The position numbers and the translations under genes were made by a program. This document shows, piece after piece, positions 16,913 to 26,000 of a DNA stretch of 33,696 nt. Where the stretch lies: contig JAJDDR010000065.1 in NCBI GenBank assembly GCA_029260255.1, positions 1-33,696 on the forward strand, in the 5' to 3' direction. The notes under the pieces are model-generated. The model was given only the letters and a program-made list of their open reading frames with translations. It had not been told where the DNA came from and did not search any database. The DNA is from Phycisphaerae bacterium. Lineage in GTDB: Bacteria; Planctomycetota; Phycisphaerae; UBA1845. Numbering within the stretch: position 1 is the stretch's first letter; every line of letters begins with the position of its first letter.

Positions 16913-17610
16913 GAATCGCGATATCGTCAGTCACTCTGGACTCCACGAGCCGATCCACGAACGTCGCGCGGGCGTTGAAACTGATTGAAACAGCGGCGGG
17001 GGGCGAGCCGGCGCCGGGGCTGGTTGTCGTTCCGCCCGGTTGCGATCATGTGCGGGAACGCCGGCACGTTTTCACGCGGGCAATGTCGGAGATGTACTCA
17101 GCTTCGATGTCGGTCAAAGCGCGCGAGTGGGGCGTGCTGTTGGCATATGGCCAGCGCCGTTACTCGGAGACGGGCACTGAGGACGTGGCGGTTTTTCTCG
17201 ACGCGGACGGTGACGAGCGACTCGTCATCGGCGCGGACGCGCTGCCCGATCACGCGGCCGAGACAGTGTTCGGCCCGATCGTGGTTTGCATGCGGTCGGA
17301 CGCAGGAAAGCGGGAATCCGCCGATGGCGCCTGGCCCGCGGCCGCACTGACGTTGGTGCTCGGGCAACCCGCGGGGGATTCCGCCGTCGCCGCCCAAGAC
17401 AGGGCGCTGTGCGAGCGCATCGCGGGTGTCGGAAGCCGCACGGCTTGTGTCGTGCGCGCTTCCACTGCAGCGAACGGGGGTGCCGACTGCGTGAGTTGCT
17501 CAGACCGTACGGTCTTGGGTGAGCCATGCGAAGTTTCGGGCGGGTATATCGTGACGGGCGACGTTGTGATGGGTTCATGTATCAACACGACCAAACATGT
17601 AGGATCGTGA
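16909..17610 (+). CDS. Carbon-nitrogen hydrolase-like protein, probably catalytically inactive
   Basis: A 233-residue protein whose order of motifs resembles the nitrilase superfamily: MRIAISSVTLDS..NVARALKLIETAAGG, then LVVVPPGCD, AREWGVLLAYGQRRY, VFLDADGDERL, FGPIVVCMRSDAG, and a C-terminal CSDRTVLGEPCEVSGGYIVTGDV. In active members the LVVVPP site reads LPE with a catalytic Glu, and a Lys follows the DG segment; both appear to be missing. A Cys is retained at the expected nucleophile place (VVCMRSD). It overlaps the ybeY stop by four bases (ATGA), so it is translationally coupled, and the CorC gene follows. The assignment is by eye and moderate. Confidence 0.5.
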   Translation: MRIAISSVTLDSTSRSTNVARALKLIETAAGGEPAPGLVVVPPGCDHVRERRHVFTRAMSEMYSASMSVKAREWGVLLAYGQRRYSETGTEDVAVFLDADGDERLVIGADALPDHAAETVFGPIVVCMRSDAGKRESADGAWPAAALTLVLGQPAGDSAVAAQDRALCERIAGVGSRTACVVRASTAANGGADCVSCSDRTVLGEPCEVSGGYIVTGDVVMGSCINTTKHVGS

Positions 17611-17675
17611 CCGGCGGAGCAGGCCTGCTGTCACGGTCCCGGGATGCAGGATGTCTGCAACGGGCAAACAAATAG

Positions 17676-18962
17676 GTGTTACTTAGCCTTTGGGTGCTGG
17701 GAGCGGCACTCCTGACCCTCCTCCTTCTGGCGGCAACCGCGAACGTGGGGCTGAGAACGCGGTCGGTGTTGGTTGCCGCGGAACGTCTGGAGAGAATCGG
17801 CAAGGAGCGGGAACTGCGTTGGTTGGCGGGCGTACGCCGCGAGCTGAGTCTGGCGACCGCGATCGCTCGGACGGCGACGTCGCTCGCGTTGGTCCTCGAT
17901 GTGTTCGCCATCTGTGAGGGTTTCGGGCTTGCCCGTACGGAGCGGTACTGCGTTGCGTTTGGCGCGACGTTCGGTCTGGTTCTGATTTTCGGCGTGGCGG
18001 TTCCGGCCGCGTTGGTGAAGTATGCGGCCGGGGCGGTGATCGCCACCGCGCTTCCGATCTACCGGCCGCTGCACGTTGTCGCGCTTCCACTTCTGCGGAG
18101 CCTCCGGGCCGTGGACAGCATCGTCCGGCGGATCGTCGGCGCTCCCGCCCCGACACCGGAATCCGAGGCGGACGATCTCGAGAAAGATATCCTCAACGTC
18201 GTGAGCGAGGGGGAGTTGCAGGGTGCGGTGGATGAACAGGAAACGGAGATGATTCGATCGGTCATGGAATTCGCCGATACGGACGTCGAGGAGATCATGA
18301 CGCCGCGTACCGACATCGTCGCGATCGATCGCAACACGAGTCTGGAAAGGGCAAAAAAGGTCATCGCCGAATCGGGGCACTCGCGCATCCCGGTCTACGA
18401 TGAAAGCATCGACAACATCCTTGGCGTTCTCTATGCCAAAGACCTGCTGCTCATCGACACTGGCGAACAGTTTGATGTGACCGAGACGATGCGGTCCGTG
18501 CCCTACATTCCCGATAACAAACCGGTCGACGATTTGTTGCAGGAGTTGAAGGACCGCAAGGTGCACATGGCGATCGTTCTTGACGAGTACGGAGGCACGT
18601 CAGGGCTCGTGACCATCGAGGATATCATCGAGGAACTCGTCGGTGAGATCGTTGACGAGTATGAGCCCGCGGAGTCCGCAGTGCTCGAGCGCATTGATGA
18701 GCACACGGTCGAGGTCGATGGGCGGATGCGCATCGACGACCTGAACCAGGAGTTGAGTATCGCGCTGCCCGAGAACGACGACTACGAGACGATCGGCGGT
18801 TACGTGTTCAGCTCTTTGGGCAAAATCCCGCAGGTCGGCGAGCAGTGTCGCCATGACAACGTGCAGATCACGGTGCTGGCGGCCGAACCGCGCCGAATCA
18901 ACCGGCTGCGCGTCCAGATTGATGCCGACGTCGACGGCGATATCAGCTGTAACGGGAAGTGA
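17676..18962 (+). CDS. CorC/HlyC-type CNNM-CBS membrane protein
   Basis: A 428-residue protein. The N-terminal 150 residues have several hydrophobic segments in the DUF21/CNNM position, though this part is divergent. Next comes an acidic linker (ESEADDLEKDILNVVSEGELQGAVDEQETEMIRSVMEF), the EIMTPRTDIVAID motif that opens the first CBS domain, a second CBS ending in LDEYGGTSGLVTIEDIIEELVGEIVDEYE, and a C-terminal CorC_HlyC domain (VEVDGRMRIDDLNQEL...YETIGGYVFSSLGKIP). Family members are linked to Mg2+/Co2+ handling and often sit next to ybeY, as here. The GTG at 17676 starts just before the first membrane helix. It ends 26 bases from the convergent gene at 18989. Confidence 0.9.
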   Translation: MLLSLWVLGAALLTLLLLAATANVGLRTRSVLVAAERLERIGKERELRWLAGVRRELSLATAIARTATSLALVLDVFAICEGFGLARTERYCVAFGATFGLVLIFGVAVPAALVKYAAGAVIATALPIYRPLHVVALPLLRSLRAVDSIVRRIVGAPAPTPESEADDLEKDILNVVSEGELQGAVDEQETEMIRSVMEFADTDVEEIMTPRTDIVAIDRNTSLERAKKVIAESGHSRIPVYDESIDNILGVLYAKDLLLIDTGEQFDVTETMRSVPYIPDNKPVDDLLQELKDRKVHMAIVLDEYGGTSGLVTIEDIIEELVGEIVDEYEPAESAVLERIDEHTVEVDGRMRIDDLNQELSIALPENDDYETIGGYVFSSLGKIPQVGEQCRHDNVQITVLAAEPRRINRLRVQIDADVDGDISCNGK

Positions 18963-18988
18963 TCTGAGGTGCGCGGCACAGCGACGGG

Positions 18989-19933
18989 TCATCGACCTCG
19001 TGTCTTCTTTGCCGCGATCAGGGCGATGGCGGCTTGCTTCCTAAACTGCTGTCTCAGCTTCGCGTCTTCGGGGCGCAGACTATTGACCAAGTGGGCGCTG
19101 AGGTACCACAAGGGTCCGCTGGCCAGGCTGTTTTCTTTGTCGGTCTTGATCGCGATTTCCAGTTTGCCGAGCGCTTTCTTCGTTGCCTCGTCGCGCCGCA
19201 GTTGTTCGGAGCGGTCGACGGGCGTGTCGGACCCGCTCGGGTGCGGGAAGAACGGGACGTCCCTCAGGGCACGCGCGATTTCGACGCGTGCGGCTCTGCC
19301 GGACGCCGGTCCGAGTAAGGCGGATAGTGGCACGACGAGTGCCACGGCGATCCACAGCAAGCCGACGCGTGTGGCCCATCCGCGTACCATCACCGATGCC
19401 CAACGCGTCCATCGCGTGGCCGCGGCGCCGTCGCGCGCGTCTTTCTGATTCGATCCCGGATCCCGGCGTGCCGGCTGCGCGTACCAGGGACTGGCCGCGA
19501 GAACCCAGATGACCACGCCGAACATCAGATAGTTGGCGTTGACGAGCGTGCTGGTCAGGGGTGTAAGGACCGAGGTCTGCTGGACGTAGGGCGATTCATT
19601 GACGGCGATCGCGATGGCGGTCATGCCGCAGTGCGCGACGTACCCCGCAGCGGCGCGAAGCAAACGCTGAGGCCAGCGAAGCCAATACGATGCGAGGGTC
19701 AGTGCCACCACGGGCGGGAACATTGTGGCGTGCCAGTAGAGCGTTGTTTCGTCGCAGTACATGTAAGGCGCGGGATAGCCGGCGATTCCATGCAGCGCCT
19801 TGGTCAGCCACACCGTGAACGCTGCGTTGGCGTTGCCGGTGAGTCGCCACAGGATTCCCGCCGCGACCGCGAGCGGAATCGCGAGCGCTACGAAGCGATG
19901 CAGCGAGAATGTCGATCGGCTTCGTTCATCCAC
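18989..19933 (-). CDS. Polytopic membrane protein partnered with the exosortase, function unknown
   Basis: A 314-residue protein not recognised by family. About five membrane helices are visible (FVALAIPLAVAAGILW, ATMFPPVVALTLASYWL, GYVAHCGMTAIAIAV, ANYLMFGVVIWVLAAS, VGLLWIAVALVVPLSALLG), followed by a charged soluble C-terminal region of about 110 residues (KKALGKLEIAIKTDKENS, LRPEDAKLRQQFRKQAA). The GTG start at 19933 overlaps the last 8 bases of the exosortase-like gene, so the two are almost certainly translated as a pair. The partnership suggests a role in the same export or processing pathway; nothing else in the sequence fixes it. Confidence 0.72.
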   Translation of the reverse strand: MDERSRSTFSLHRFVALAIPLAVAAGILWRLTGNANAAFTVWLTKALHGIAGYPAPYMYCDETTLYWHATMFPPVVALTLASYWLRWPQRLLRAAAGYVAHCGMTAIAIAVNESPYVQQTSVLTPLTSTLVNANYLMFGVVIWVLAASPWYAQPARRDPGSNQKDARDGAAATRWTRWASVMVRGWATRVGLLWIAVALVVPLSALLGPASGRAARVEIARALRDVPFFPHPSGSDTPVDRSEQLRRDEATKKALGKLEIAIKTDKENSLASGPLWYLSAHLVNSLRPEDAKLRQQFRKQAAIALIAAKKTRGR

Positions 19934-20498
19934 GAGCTTTGCGCGTCCGTTTTGTCGTCCAGGCCGCCCACGCCAACCACAGCGGCGCCACGCAGGAGAT
20001 GAGGAACCACTGCATCAGCACGACGTGGGCGAAATGAAACAGCCTTGGGAGCCAGAGTGAGATCAGCACCAGTCCGGCCACGCGCAGGATGTTGAGGATC
20101 GTCACGCCGGCGATGCCGATCGCGAATCCGACGATCCGATCCCGCCATCGCGCGGGGTAGGCGATGGCCGCTGCGCAGAAGAGCGCCTTTGCAAACAGTG
20201 CTGTGCATTCCACGCTGACGATCAAATGCATGGCCCCGGCGGAGATCGTCACGCTATCGAGCTCGACGCGGGCGTCGAACCCGCCGGCGAGCCAGGCGGC
20301 GGTCCCGGCAACCAGTTCACGCAGGCCGAACACCCAGTCTGGTTCCTCACCGCTCTGGCTGAGCTGCATGATGTAGGCTTCGCCGAAGCCCAGCAGCAGC
20401 GTGAGTACGACCAACTTGATGACGAACATGGTCGCGATGCGGGCGGCGTCGTTCGCCGGCGGCGGGTCCCCCCGTTCCTGCTCTTGGTCAGTGGCCAT
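19926..20498 (-). CDS. Exosortase/archaeosortase-family transpeptidase (short, XrtH-like size)
   Basis: A 190-residue membrane protein with the exosortase catalytic arrangement: Cys98 in IVSVECTALFAKAL, Arg139 in NILRVAGLVLISL, and His158 (or His155) in FHFAHVVLMQW, each at the edge of a hydrophobic helix. Exosortases process proteins carrying C-terminal sorting signals such as PEP-CTERM and pass them to the cell surface. Size and layout resemble the short exosortase forms; the subfamily is not certain. The track start at 20675 is too early; the ATG at 20498 has GAGGTG about 10 bases upstream and leads directly to MATDQEQ... and the first helix. It is divergent from nadA and overlaps its downstream partner gene. 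Confidence 0.78.
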   Translation of the reverse strand: MATDQEQERGDPPPANDAARIATMFVIKLVVLTLLLGFGEAYIMQLSQSGEEPDWVFGLRELVAGTAAWLAGGFDARVELDSVTISAGAMHLIVSVECTALFAKALFCAAAIAYPARWRDRIVGFAIGIAGVTILNILRVAGLVLISLWLPRLFHFAHVVLMQWFLISCVAPLWLAWAAWTTKRTRKARG

Positions 20499-20663
20499 GT
20501 GATCGGTACACCTCGGTGTTCGCAAGGCCGCCTCCGCGGGTGGCGCCCCTCCTCTCATCGCCGCTTTAGTCGGTCTCGCTTGATTGTTCAAGTGGTCGCG
20601 CTCGCGAAGGATCGCGGTGTCGAGCAATCGGGGCGTCTTGTTTTCCCGAGCCTCGACGGCGGC

Positions 20664-20669
20664 TATAAT
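20664..20669 (+). promoter_or_regulatory. Probable -10 element of nadA (TATAAT)
   Basis: A perfect TATAAT lies 41 bases upstream of the nadA ATG in otherwise GC-rich DNA. The best -35 at 17 bases (TTTTCC) is weak. Transcription from here would give a leader of about 35 bases that includes GGAGAG before the start codon. Confidence 0.45.
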
Positions 20670-20710
20670 GAACATGCGCGGATTGCGATCATCACTGGAG
20701 AGTCTGGCTC

Positions 20711-21823
20711 ATGCTGTTTCAACCACCCCTGCCGGCGAAGTACGACGACTACAGCCGAGACGAGCTCGTTGATCGTATCCGACGGTGCAAGGCCGATCTC
20801 GGGGGACGGCTGGTGATTCTGGGGCATCACTACCAGGACGACGACGTTATCCAGTTCGCGGATTTCACCGGCGACAGCCTCAAGCTCTCACAGATCGCGG
20901 CCGAGCAACGACAGGCGGAGTTTGTCGTTTTTTGTGGCGTTCACTTCATGGCGGAGAGCGCGGACATCCTCACCGCGAACGGCGTGAAGGTCGTCCTGCC
21001 GGACCTGTCCGCGGGCTGCAGCATGGCCGATATGGCCGAGATCGAGCAGCTCGAGGAGGCGTGGGACGCCCTCGTCGATATGGCCGGCTCGACGGTGATT
21101 CCGATCACTTACGTTAATTCGACCGCTGCGATCAAGGCGTTTTGCGGGCGTCACGGCGGGGCATGCTGCACGAGTGGCAACGCGAAGCGGGTGTTGGAGT
21201 GGGCATTGTCACAGGGAGAGAAGGTGCTGTTCCTCCCGGATCAACACCTGGGCCGGAACACGGCCTACGCGATGGGGTATTCGCTCGACGAGATGGTGGT
21301 GTACGATCCGAAGCGCCGCGACGGGGGCCTCGCGGCCGATCGGATTCGCGAAGCGCGTTTCTATCTTTGGAACGGGCATTGCAGCGTTCATCAGCTCTTC
21401 ACGCCCGAGGATGCTGACGAGATCCGGCGGCTCGACGACGGGTATTCGATAATGGTGCATCCCGAGTGCTCGTGGGGGGTTGTGCAGAAGGCGGACTGTG
21501 TCGGCAGCACCGAGGGTATCATCAAGACGGTTAGTGAATCTGCTCCGGGTTCGAAGTGGGCGATCGGGACCGAGATTCATCTGGTGAATCGCCTGGCCAA
21601 CGAACATCGGGACAAGGTGGTGCGTTCCTTGGCGCGCGTGCAGTGTTTATGCACGACGATGTACCGCATCGACATGAAGCACCTGCTGTGCAGCCTCGAG
21701 GCACTGGTTGCGGGACGCATCGTCAACCAGATCTTGGTCGACCCTGAAACCAGCAGGTATGCTCAGATTGCCCTGGATCGCATGCTTTCCCACGCAGCGC
21801 CGCAGCCGGCGCCCGCCGACTGA
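20711..21823 (+). CDS. nadA: Quinolinate synthase
   Basis: A [4Fe-4S] enzyme that condenses iminoaspartate with dihydroxyacetone phosphate to quinolinate in NAD synthesis. The 370-residue protein shows the three-fold pseudo-repeat of the family: VILGHHYQDDDVIQFADFTGDSLKLS, DLSAGCSMADMAE, TYVNSTAAIKAF, FLPDQHLGRNTAYAMG, NGHCSVHQLF, HPECSWGVV, WAIGTEIHLVNRL. Cluster ligands are probably Cys103 (AGCSMAD), Cys224 (GHCSVH) and one of Cys312/Cys314 (QCLCTTM). The length is typical of the longer NadA form. ATG with GGAGAG about 9 bases upstream. nadB and nadC are not in the window. Confidence 0.96.
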   Translation: MLFQPPLPAKYDDYSRDELVDRIRRCKADLGGRLVILGHHYQDDDVIQFADFTGDSLKLSQIAAEQRQAEFVVFCGVHFMAESADILTANGVKVVLPDLSAGCSMADMAEIEQLEEAWDALVDMAGSTVIPITYVNSTAAIKAFCGRHGGACCTSGNAKRVLEWALSQGEKVLFLPDQHLGRNTAYAMGYSLDEMVVYDPKRRDGGLAADRIREARFYLWNGHCSVHQLFTPEDADEIRRLDDGYSIMVHPECSWGVVQKADCVGSTEGIIKTVSESAPGSKWAIGTEIHLVNRLANEHRDKVVRSLARVQCLCTTMYRIDMKHLLCSLEALVAGRIVNQILVDPETSRYAQIALDRMLSHAAPQPAPAD

Positions 21824-21832
21824 CCGCGGATC

Positions 21833-22321
21833 ATGGGCGAGACCTCGACCATGAAAGGGACACTCGAACGGGTCATCGTCACACCGGAGCAAATAGCCCG
21901 CCGCGAGGGCGAAATGGCGGAACAGGTCGCGACGCAGTACCGGAATGCAACTGAGCCCGTCGTCGTTCTTGTGCTCAACGGCGCTGGTTTTTTTCGCCGA
22001 TCTGATCGGTCGAGTGCCGATAATCATGACACTCGGTGTCATCGAGTTTCCCGCTACGCTGGACCGACGCGCAGATCACGGGGCGCGAAGCTGCGGATGA
22101 TTGCGGTCGAGCGGCCGGTGAGCCTGGAAACGGCGGTGCTATCGCGCAGCCCCAAGGTTGCCCCGGATGACACGCACCTTGATTACTTCGGGTTCGACAT
22201 CGCGACCGAGTTTGTTGTTGGGTACGGCTTGGACTACGATGGCCGATTCCGGAATCTGCCGCACATCGTGGTGCGCGGCCCGGAATACGCCAAGTCAGCC
22301 GTGACGGGCGAGTGCGGTTGA
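21833..22321 (+). pseudogene. hpt: Decayed hypoxanthine phosphoribosyltransferase
   Basis: The ORF has both ends of an Hpt-type purine salvage enzyme: LERVIVTPEQIARREGEMAEQV...VVVLVLNGAGFF at the start and DYFGFDIATEFVVGYGLDYDGRFRNLPHIVV at the end. The middle is damaged. After GAGFF the expected ADLIGRVPIIMTLGVI continues only in the -1 frame, as if one T had been added to the T7 run at 21988-21994. The original frame returns near 22044 (RVSRYAGPTRR), as if one base had been lost. The PRPP-binding loop, normally VDDI.DTG-like, is absent altogether: AKLR runs straight into MIAVERPVSLETAVLS. The product of 162 residues is short of the usual 175-185 and could not bind PRPP. Confidence 0.7.
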
Positions 22322-22324
22322 CCG

Positions 22325-22981
22325 ATGGGGACCGTTTCGATGCGAGGTTCATACTCCACGCGGATACCTGCCAGACAGTGCATCGCCGACGCGGCGCGGA
22401 GCGCGCCGGTGTATCGGGCGGCCGCGGCCGCCCGGTCGACCGACCAGCTTGCCGGCGAGAGGGAGGCCGCCGAGTCGCTCCTGCTGCCGGCCGATCTGCT
22501 GGGTGGCGACGAGTCGGTCATTTTCGCCATCAAGCCCTCGTTGTGGTTCATCGTCTTTGATTCGGCCAACTGGGCGATTGCGGGACTCTGCCTGATTGCG
22601 TGCGCGTCGTGGTTTGCCGAACTGGTGACGCTGTCTGAGTCTCAGTTTATGTCCGTGGTACTGACGGTGTTCGCCCTTCGCGTCGGGTTGGCGTTGTTGC
22701 GGTGGGTGTCGAGGTCCTATGTCTTGACGAATCGGCGCGTAATGCGGCTGCGGGGTGTACTCAAGCCGGACATCTTCGAATGCCCGCTGGTGAACATCCG
22801 CAACACCACGTTGACGGCGAGCTTCCCCGAGTCGCTCACCAGCCTGGGTACGATCACGTTCATCATCGCCAGTCCCGAAGACCGGCTGGGTCTCTGGCGC
22901 AACGTCGCCAACCCGCAGTACATCCACACCGAAGTCCGCAAGGCCATCGAGCGGGCGATCGACTGCCAGCCGCATCTGTAG
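22325..22981 (+). CDS. Membrane protein with a bacterial PH domain (bPH2/YdbS-like)
   Basis: A 218-residue protein. Two hydrophobic segments (WFIVFDSANWAIAGLCLIACASWFAEL and FMSVVLTVFALRVGLALLRWV) are followed by RSYVLTNRRVMRLRGVLKPDIFECPLVNIRNTTLTASFPESLTSLGTITFI, the typical core of bacterial PH-like domains with the Y.LTN.RV..RRG motif. The function of these proteins is poorly known; some affect envelope stress. The first 60 residues are low complexity. The start is uncertain: the ATG at 22325 follows the hpt remnant stop by 3 bases and lacks a Shine-Dalgarno sequence, while another ATG is at 22340. Confidence 0.72.
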   Translation: MGTVSMRGSYSTRIPARQCIADAARSAPVYRAAAAARSTDQLAGEREAAESLLLPADLLGGDESVIFAIKPSLWFIVFDSANWAIAGLCLIACASWFAELVTLSESQFMSVVLTVFALRVGLALLRWVSRSYVLTNRRVMRLRGVLKPDIFECPLVNIRNTTLTASFPESLTSLGTITFIIASPEDRLGLWRNVANPQYIHTEVRKAIERAIDCQPHL

Positions 22982-23021
22982 GTGGCGGCCGCCCGCGTCG
23001 GCGGGATGGTGGCCGAACAAG

Positions 23022-26000
23022 TCAGCGCCTCACGCCTGCCGCTGACGTCTCGCGACGCAAACCGCCGGCTTCCTCTCGCACACTCCCGGTCGACGTCTGA
23101 ATCGCGTCCTCGGGAATCGCGCGCGTCGGCGATGACGCCTCGCCCACACCCTTGACACCGCCACGGTTGTTTCGTGTTCGGTCAAGGGCGGTGTCGCCTG
23201 CAACCGGCTTGTCGTTGGTGTCGACGTCTTCCGGATAGGTCAGGCCGAACGACTCGACGGTCTTGCGATCCGCTGGCGGGAGTGCCTGTCCGGCGGCCAC
23301 GCCGCAGGGAAGCGGTGGGAAGACGATGCTTGGATCATCGCAGCATTTCAACCAACCCGAGGCAAAGAACGCCAAGTCACCCGGATCGACGGAGCCGGAA
23401 CAGTCGAAATCCGATGCCCCGCAGTTGAACGTATTCCACTCGGGATCCGCGTTCGTCGTCAACCAGCACGGGGCGAAGAAGGCCATGTCCCCGGGGCCGA
23501 TACAATCATCACCATCGAGGTCGTACATGCACGGGTTGCCGATTCTGAAGGTTCCTGTCGGAACATATTGAATCTGGGCGACGGGCACCGAGCCGTATTG
23601 ACATATTGAATTTGCCGTGCCGGCCGGAAGTGTCGCGATCGTGTTTCCGAAGCCGGGAACATCGGCGGTCATGTTCACGGTAGCAACGCGGACCCACTGG
23701 GGCGTGACACCGAGCGGCGGCGTAACGGTACAGCCGCCGATCTCATTGACGAGGCTGGTCCCGCAACTGCCTGAAGCGAAGCTGCTGAACTGCGGCGAGG
23801 GCACGACGTTTGAGCAGCTCATCAGGCCGCTGCTGAAGTCAAGATCCGCGAATACACAGCAGAGGCCGAATAGCGGTGGATTGGCGGGATCCTGCAATTG
23901 CTGCGCCCACAATTCCACCACGAACGGTGCGGCTTCCTGGAGCGCGTCATCGCCCGCGGGAGGCGCTCCCGTCGTTATGTCCAGTCCGCTGGGTAGCTGT
24001 CGCACGACTGCGGCGATGCGGATTAAGTCGAGGGGTTGTCCCGGCTGGCAATCCAGGTTCGGGTCGCAGAATTCCTGGCCGTTGAGTATGTCCCCGTCGT
24101 CGCACAACGCGTCGACGAGCGTGTTGGTGCAATCGCCGGTATTCTCGTTACAGGTGTCAAGTGAGCAACTGAGCCCGTCGTCGCAGGGCGCCACTCCCGG
24201 CTCGCATCCGAACAGCGGATGGCACACCTCAAGGCCGTCGCAATACAGGGCGTTGTTGCAAACCGAGTCGATCGGTACGGGAACGCACGTGTCGATCATC
24301 TCGTTGCAGGCGTCGATCGTGCATGCTATGCCGTCGTTGCACGGCGTTGTCCCGGCCAGGCAGCCGGTGATCGTATCGCAAGTTTCCGTTCCATCGCAGA
24401 ACTGTCCGTTGTCGCAGAGTGCGTTGTTGGCGGTGCTCACGCACGTGGCGCTGAATTCGTCACAGGTGTCGAGTGTGCAGCCCACCCCATCATCGCAAAT
24501 GACGGGCGTTCCGAGCTGGCAACCGGCCACCAGATCGCAAGTCTCGACACCGTCGCAGAACACACCGTTGCCACAGAGTTGATCGTTGGGAGTGATGATG
24601 CACACGCCGGCAACGCACGCCTCCTGTGTGCATGCGATTGTGTCGGTGCAATCGATGGGGTTGACACAGGTTTGACATCCGGGGACGGGCGTGAATACAC
24701 AGCTACCGGCGACCTCGTTACACGTATCCAGGGTGCATGCGACGCCGTCATCGCACGTGAAGGTGCTCGCCTGGCAGCCGAGTACGGCGTCGCAGGTTTC
24801 GACGCCGTCGCAGAACAGCCCATTGTTGCAGGCGGCGTTATTCGGAGTGCTTACGCAAACATCGTTGACCTCGTCGCAGGCGTCGGTGGTGCACGCGACA
24901 CCGTCGCTGCAATTAACGGGAACACCTGCTTGACAGTCGAGCAGCGCGTCGCAGGTTTCGACGCCGTCGCAGAATTGGGTGTTGTTGCAGAGCACGTCTA
25001 TCGGCGTGTTGACGCACACGTTGATAAGCTCATCGCACGAGTCCACGGTGCAACCGACGAGATCATCGCACGTCAGCGGGGTCCCTGCCTGGCAATCCAA
25101 GACCGGGTCGCATGTTTCCACGCCGTCACAAAACAGCCCGTCGTCACACAGCCCGTCCGTGGCGATATTCAGGCAGAGATCGTTAATCTCATCACAGGTA
25201 TCCACCGTACACACCACTGCGTCATCACAGGTGACGGCTGCACCGGCCTGGCAGCCCAGGACGGGGTCGCATGTTTCCACGCCGTCGCAGAACAGCGCGT
25301 TGTTACAGAGCGTGTTGTTGGGGGTGTTGACGCAGATGTCGTTGATTTCGTCGCATGAGTCGCCCGTGGTGCATGCCACGCCGTCGTTGCAATTGACCGG
25401 CGTGGCGATCTGGCAGCCGAGCAGCGCGTCACATGTTTCGACGCCGTCACAGAACTGACCGTTGGAGCACAGCGCGTCCGTCGGCGTGTTGACACAGAGG
25501 TCGGCGACCTCGTCACACGTGTCGACGGTGCAGGCGACGGCGTCACCGCAAGCGACGGCGACCCCTGCGTTACAGAGGCCTCCGACGCATGTCTCGGCAC
25601 CATTGCAGAATAGGCCGTCGTCGCAATCCGAGTTCAGGAGGCAATCGACACAGACGTTCGCGATATCGTCGCAAAGTTGACCCGGGCACGGATTGGTGCC
25701 GGCTTGGCAGTCGAGCAGGGCGTCGCAGGTTTCGGCGCCGTTGCAGAACAGAGTGTCGTCGCAGTTGGCGTTGTTGACCGTGTGGACGATGACGTCCAGG
25801 AGCTCGTCGCAGGTGTCGTCGGTGCAGATTACGCCGTCAGTGAGAGTCGGCGGCGTGCCGGCCTGGCAGTCGAGCAGTGCGCTGCAGGTCTCGACGCCGT
25901 TGCAGAACAGGGTATCGTCGCACAGGCTGTTGGTCGGTGCGTTGGTACATACTCCGGCAGTACAGGTGTCGATCGTGCAGGCAACGCCGTCGCCGCAGTC

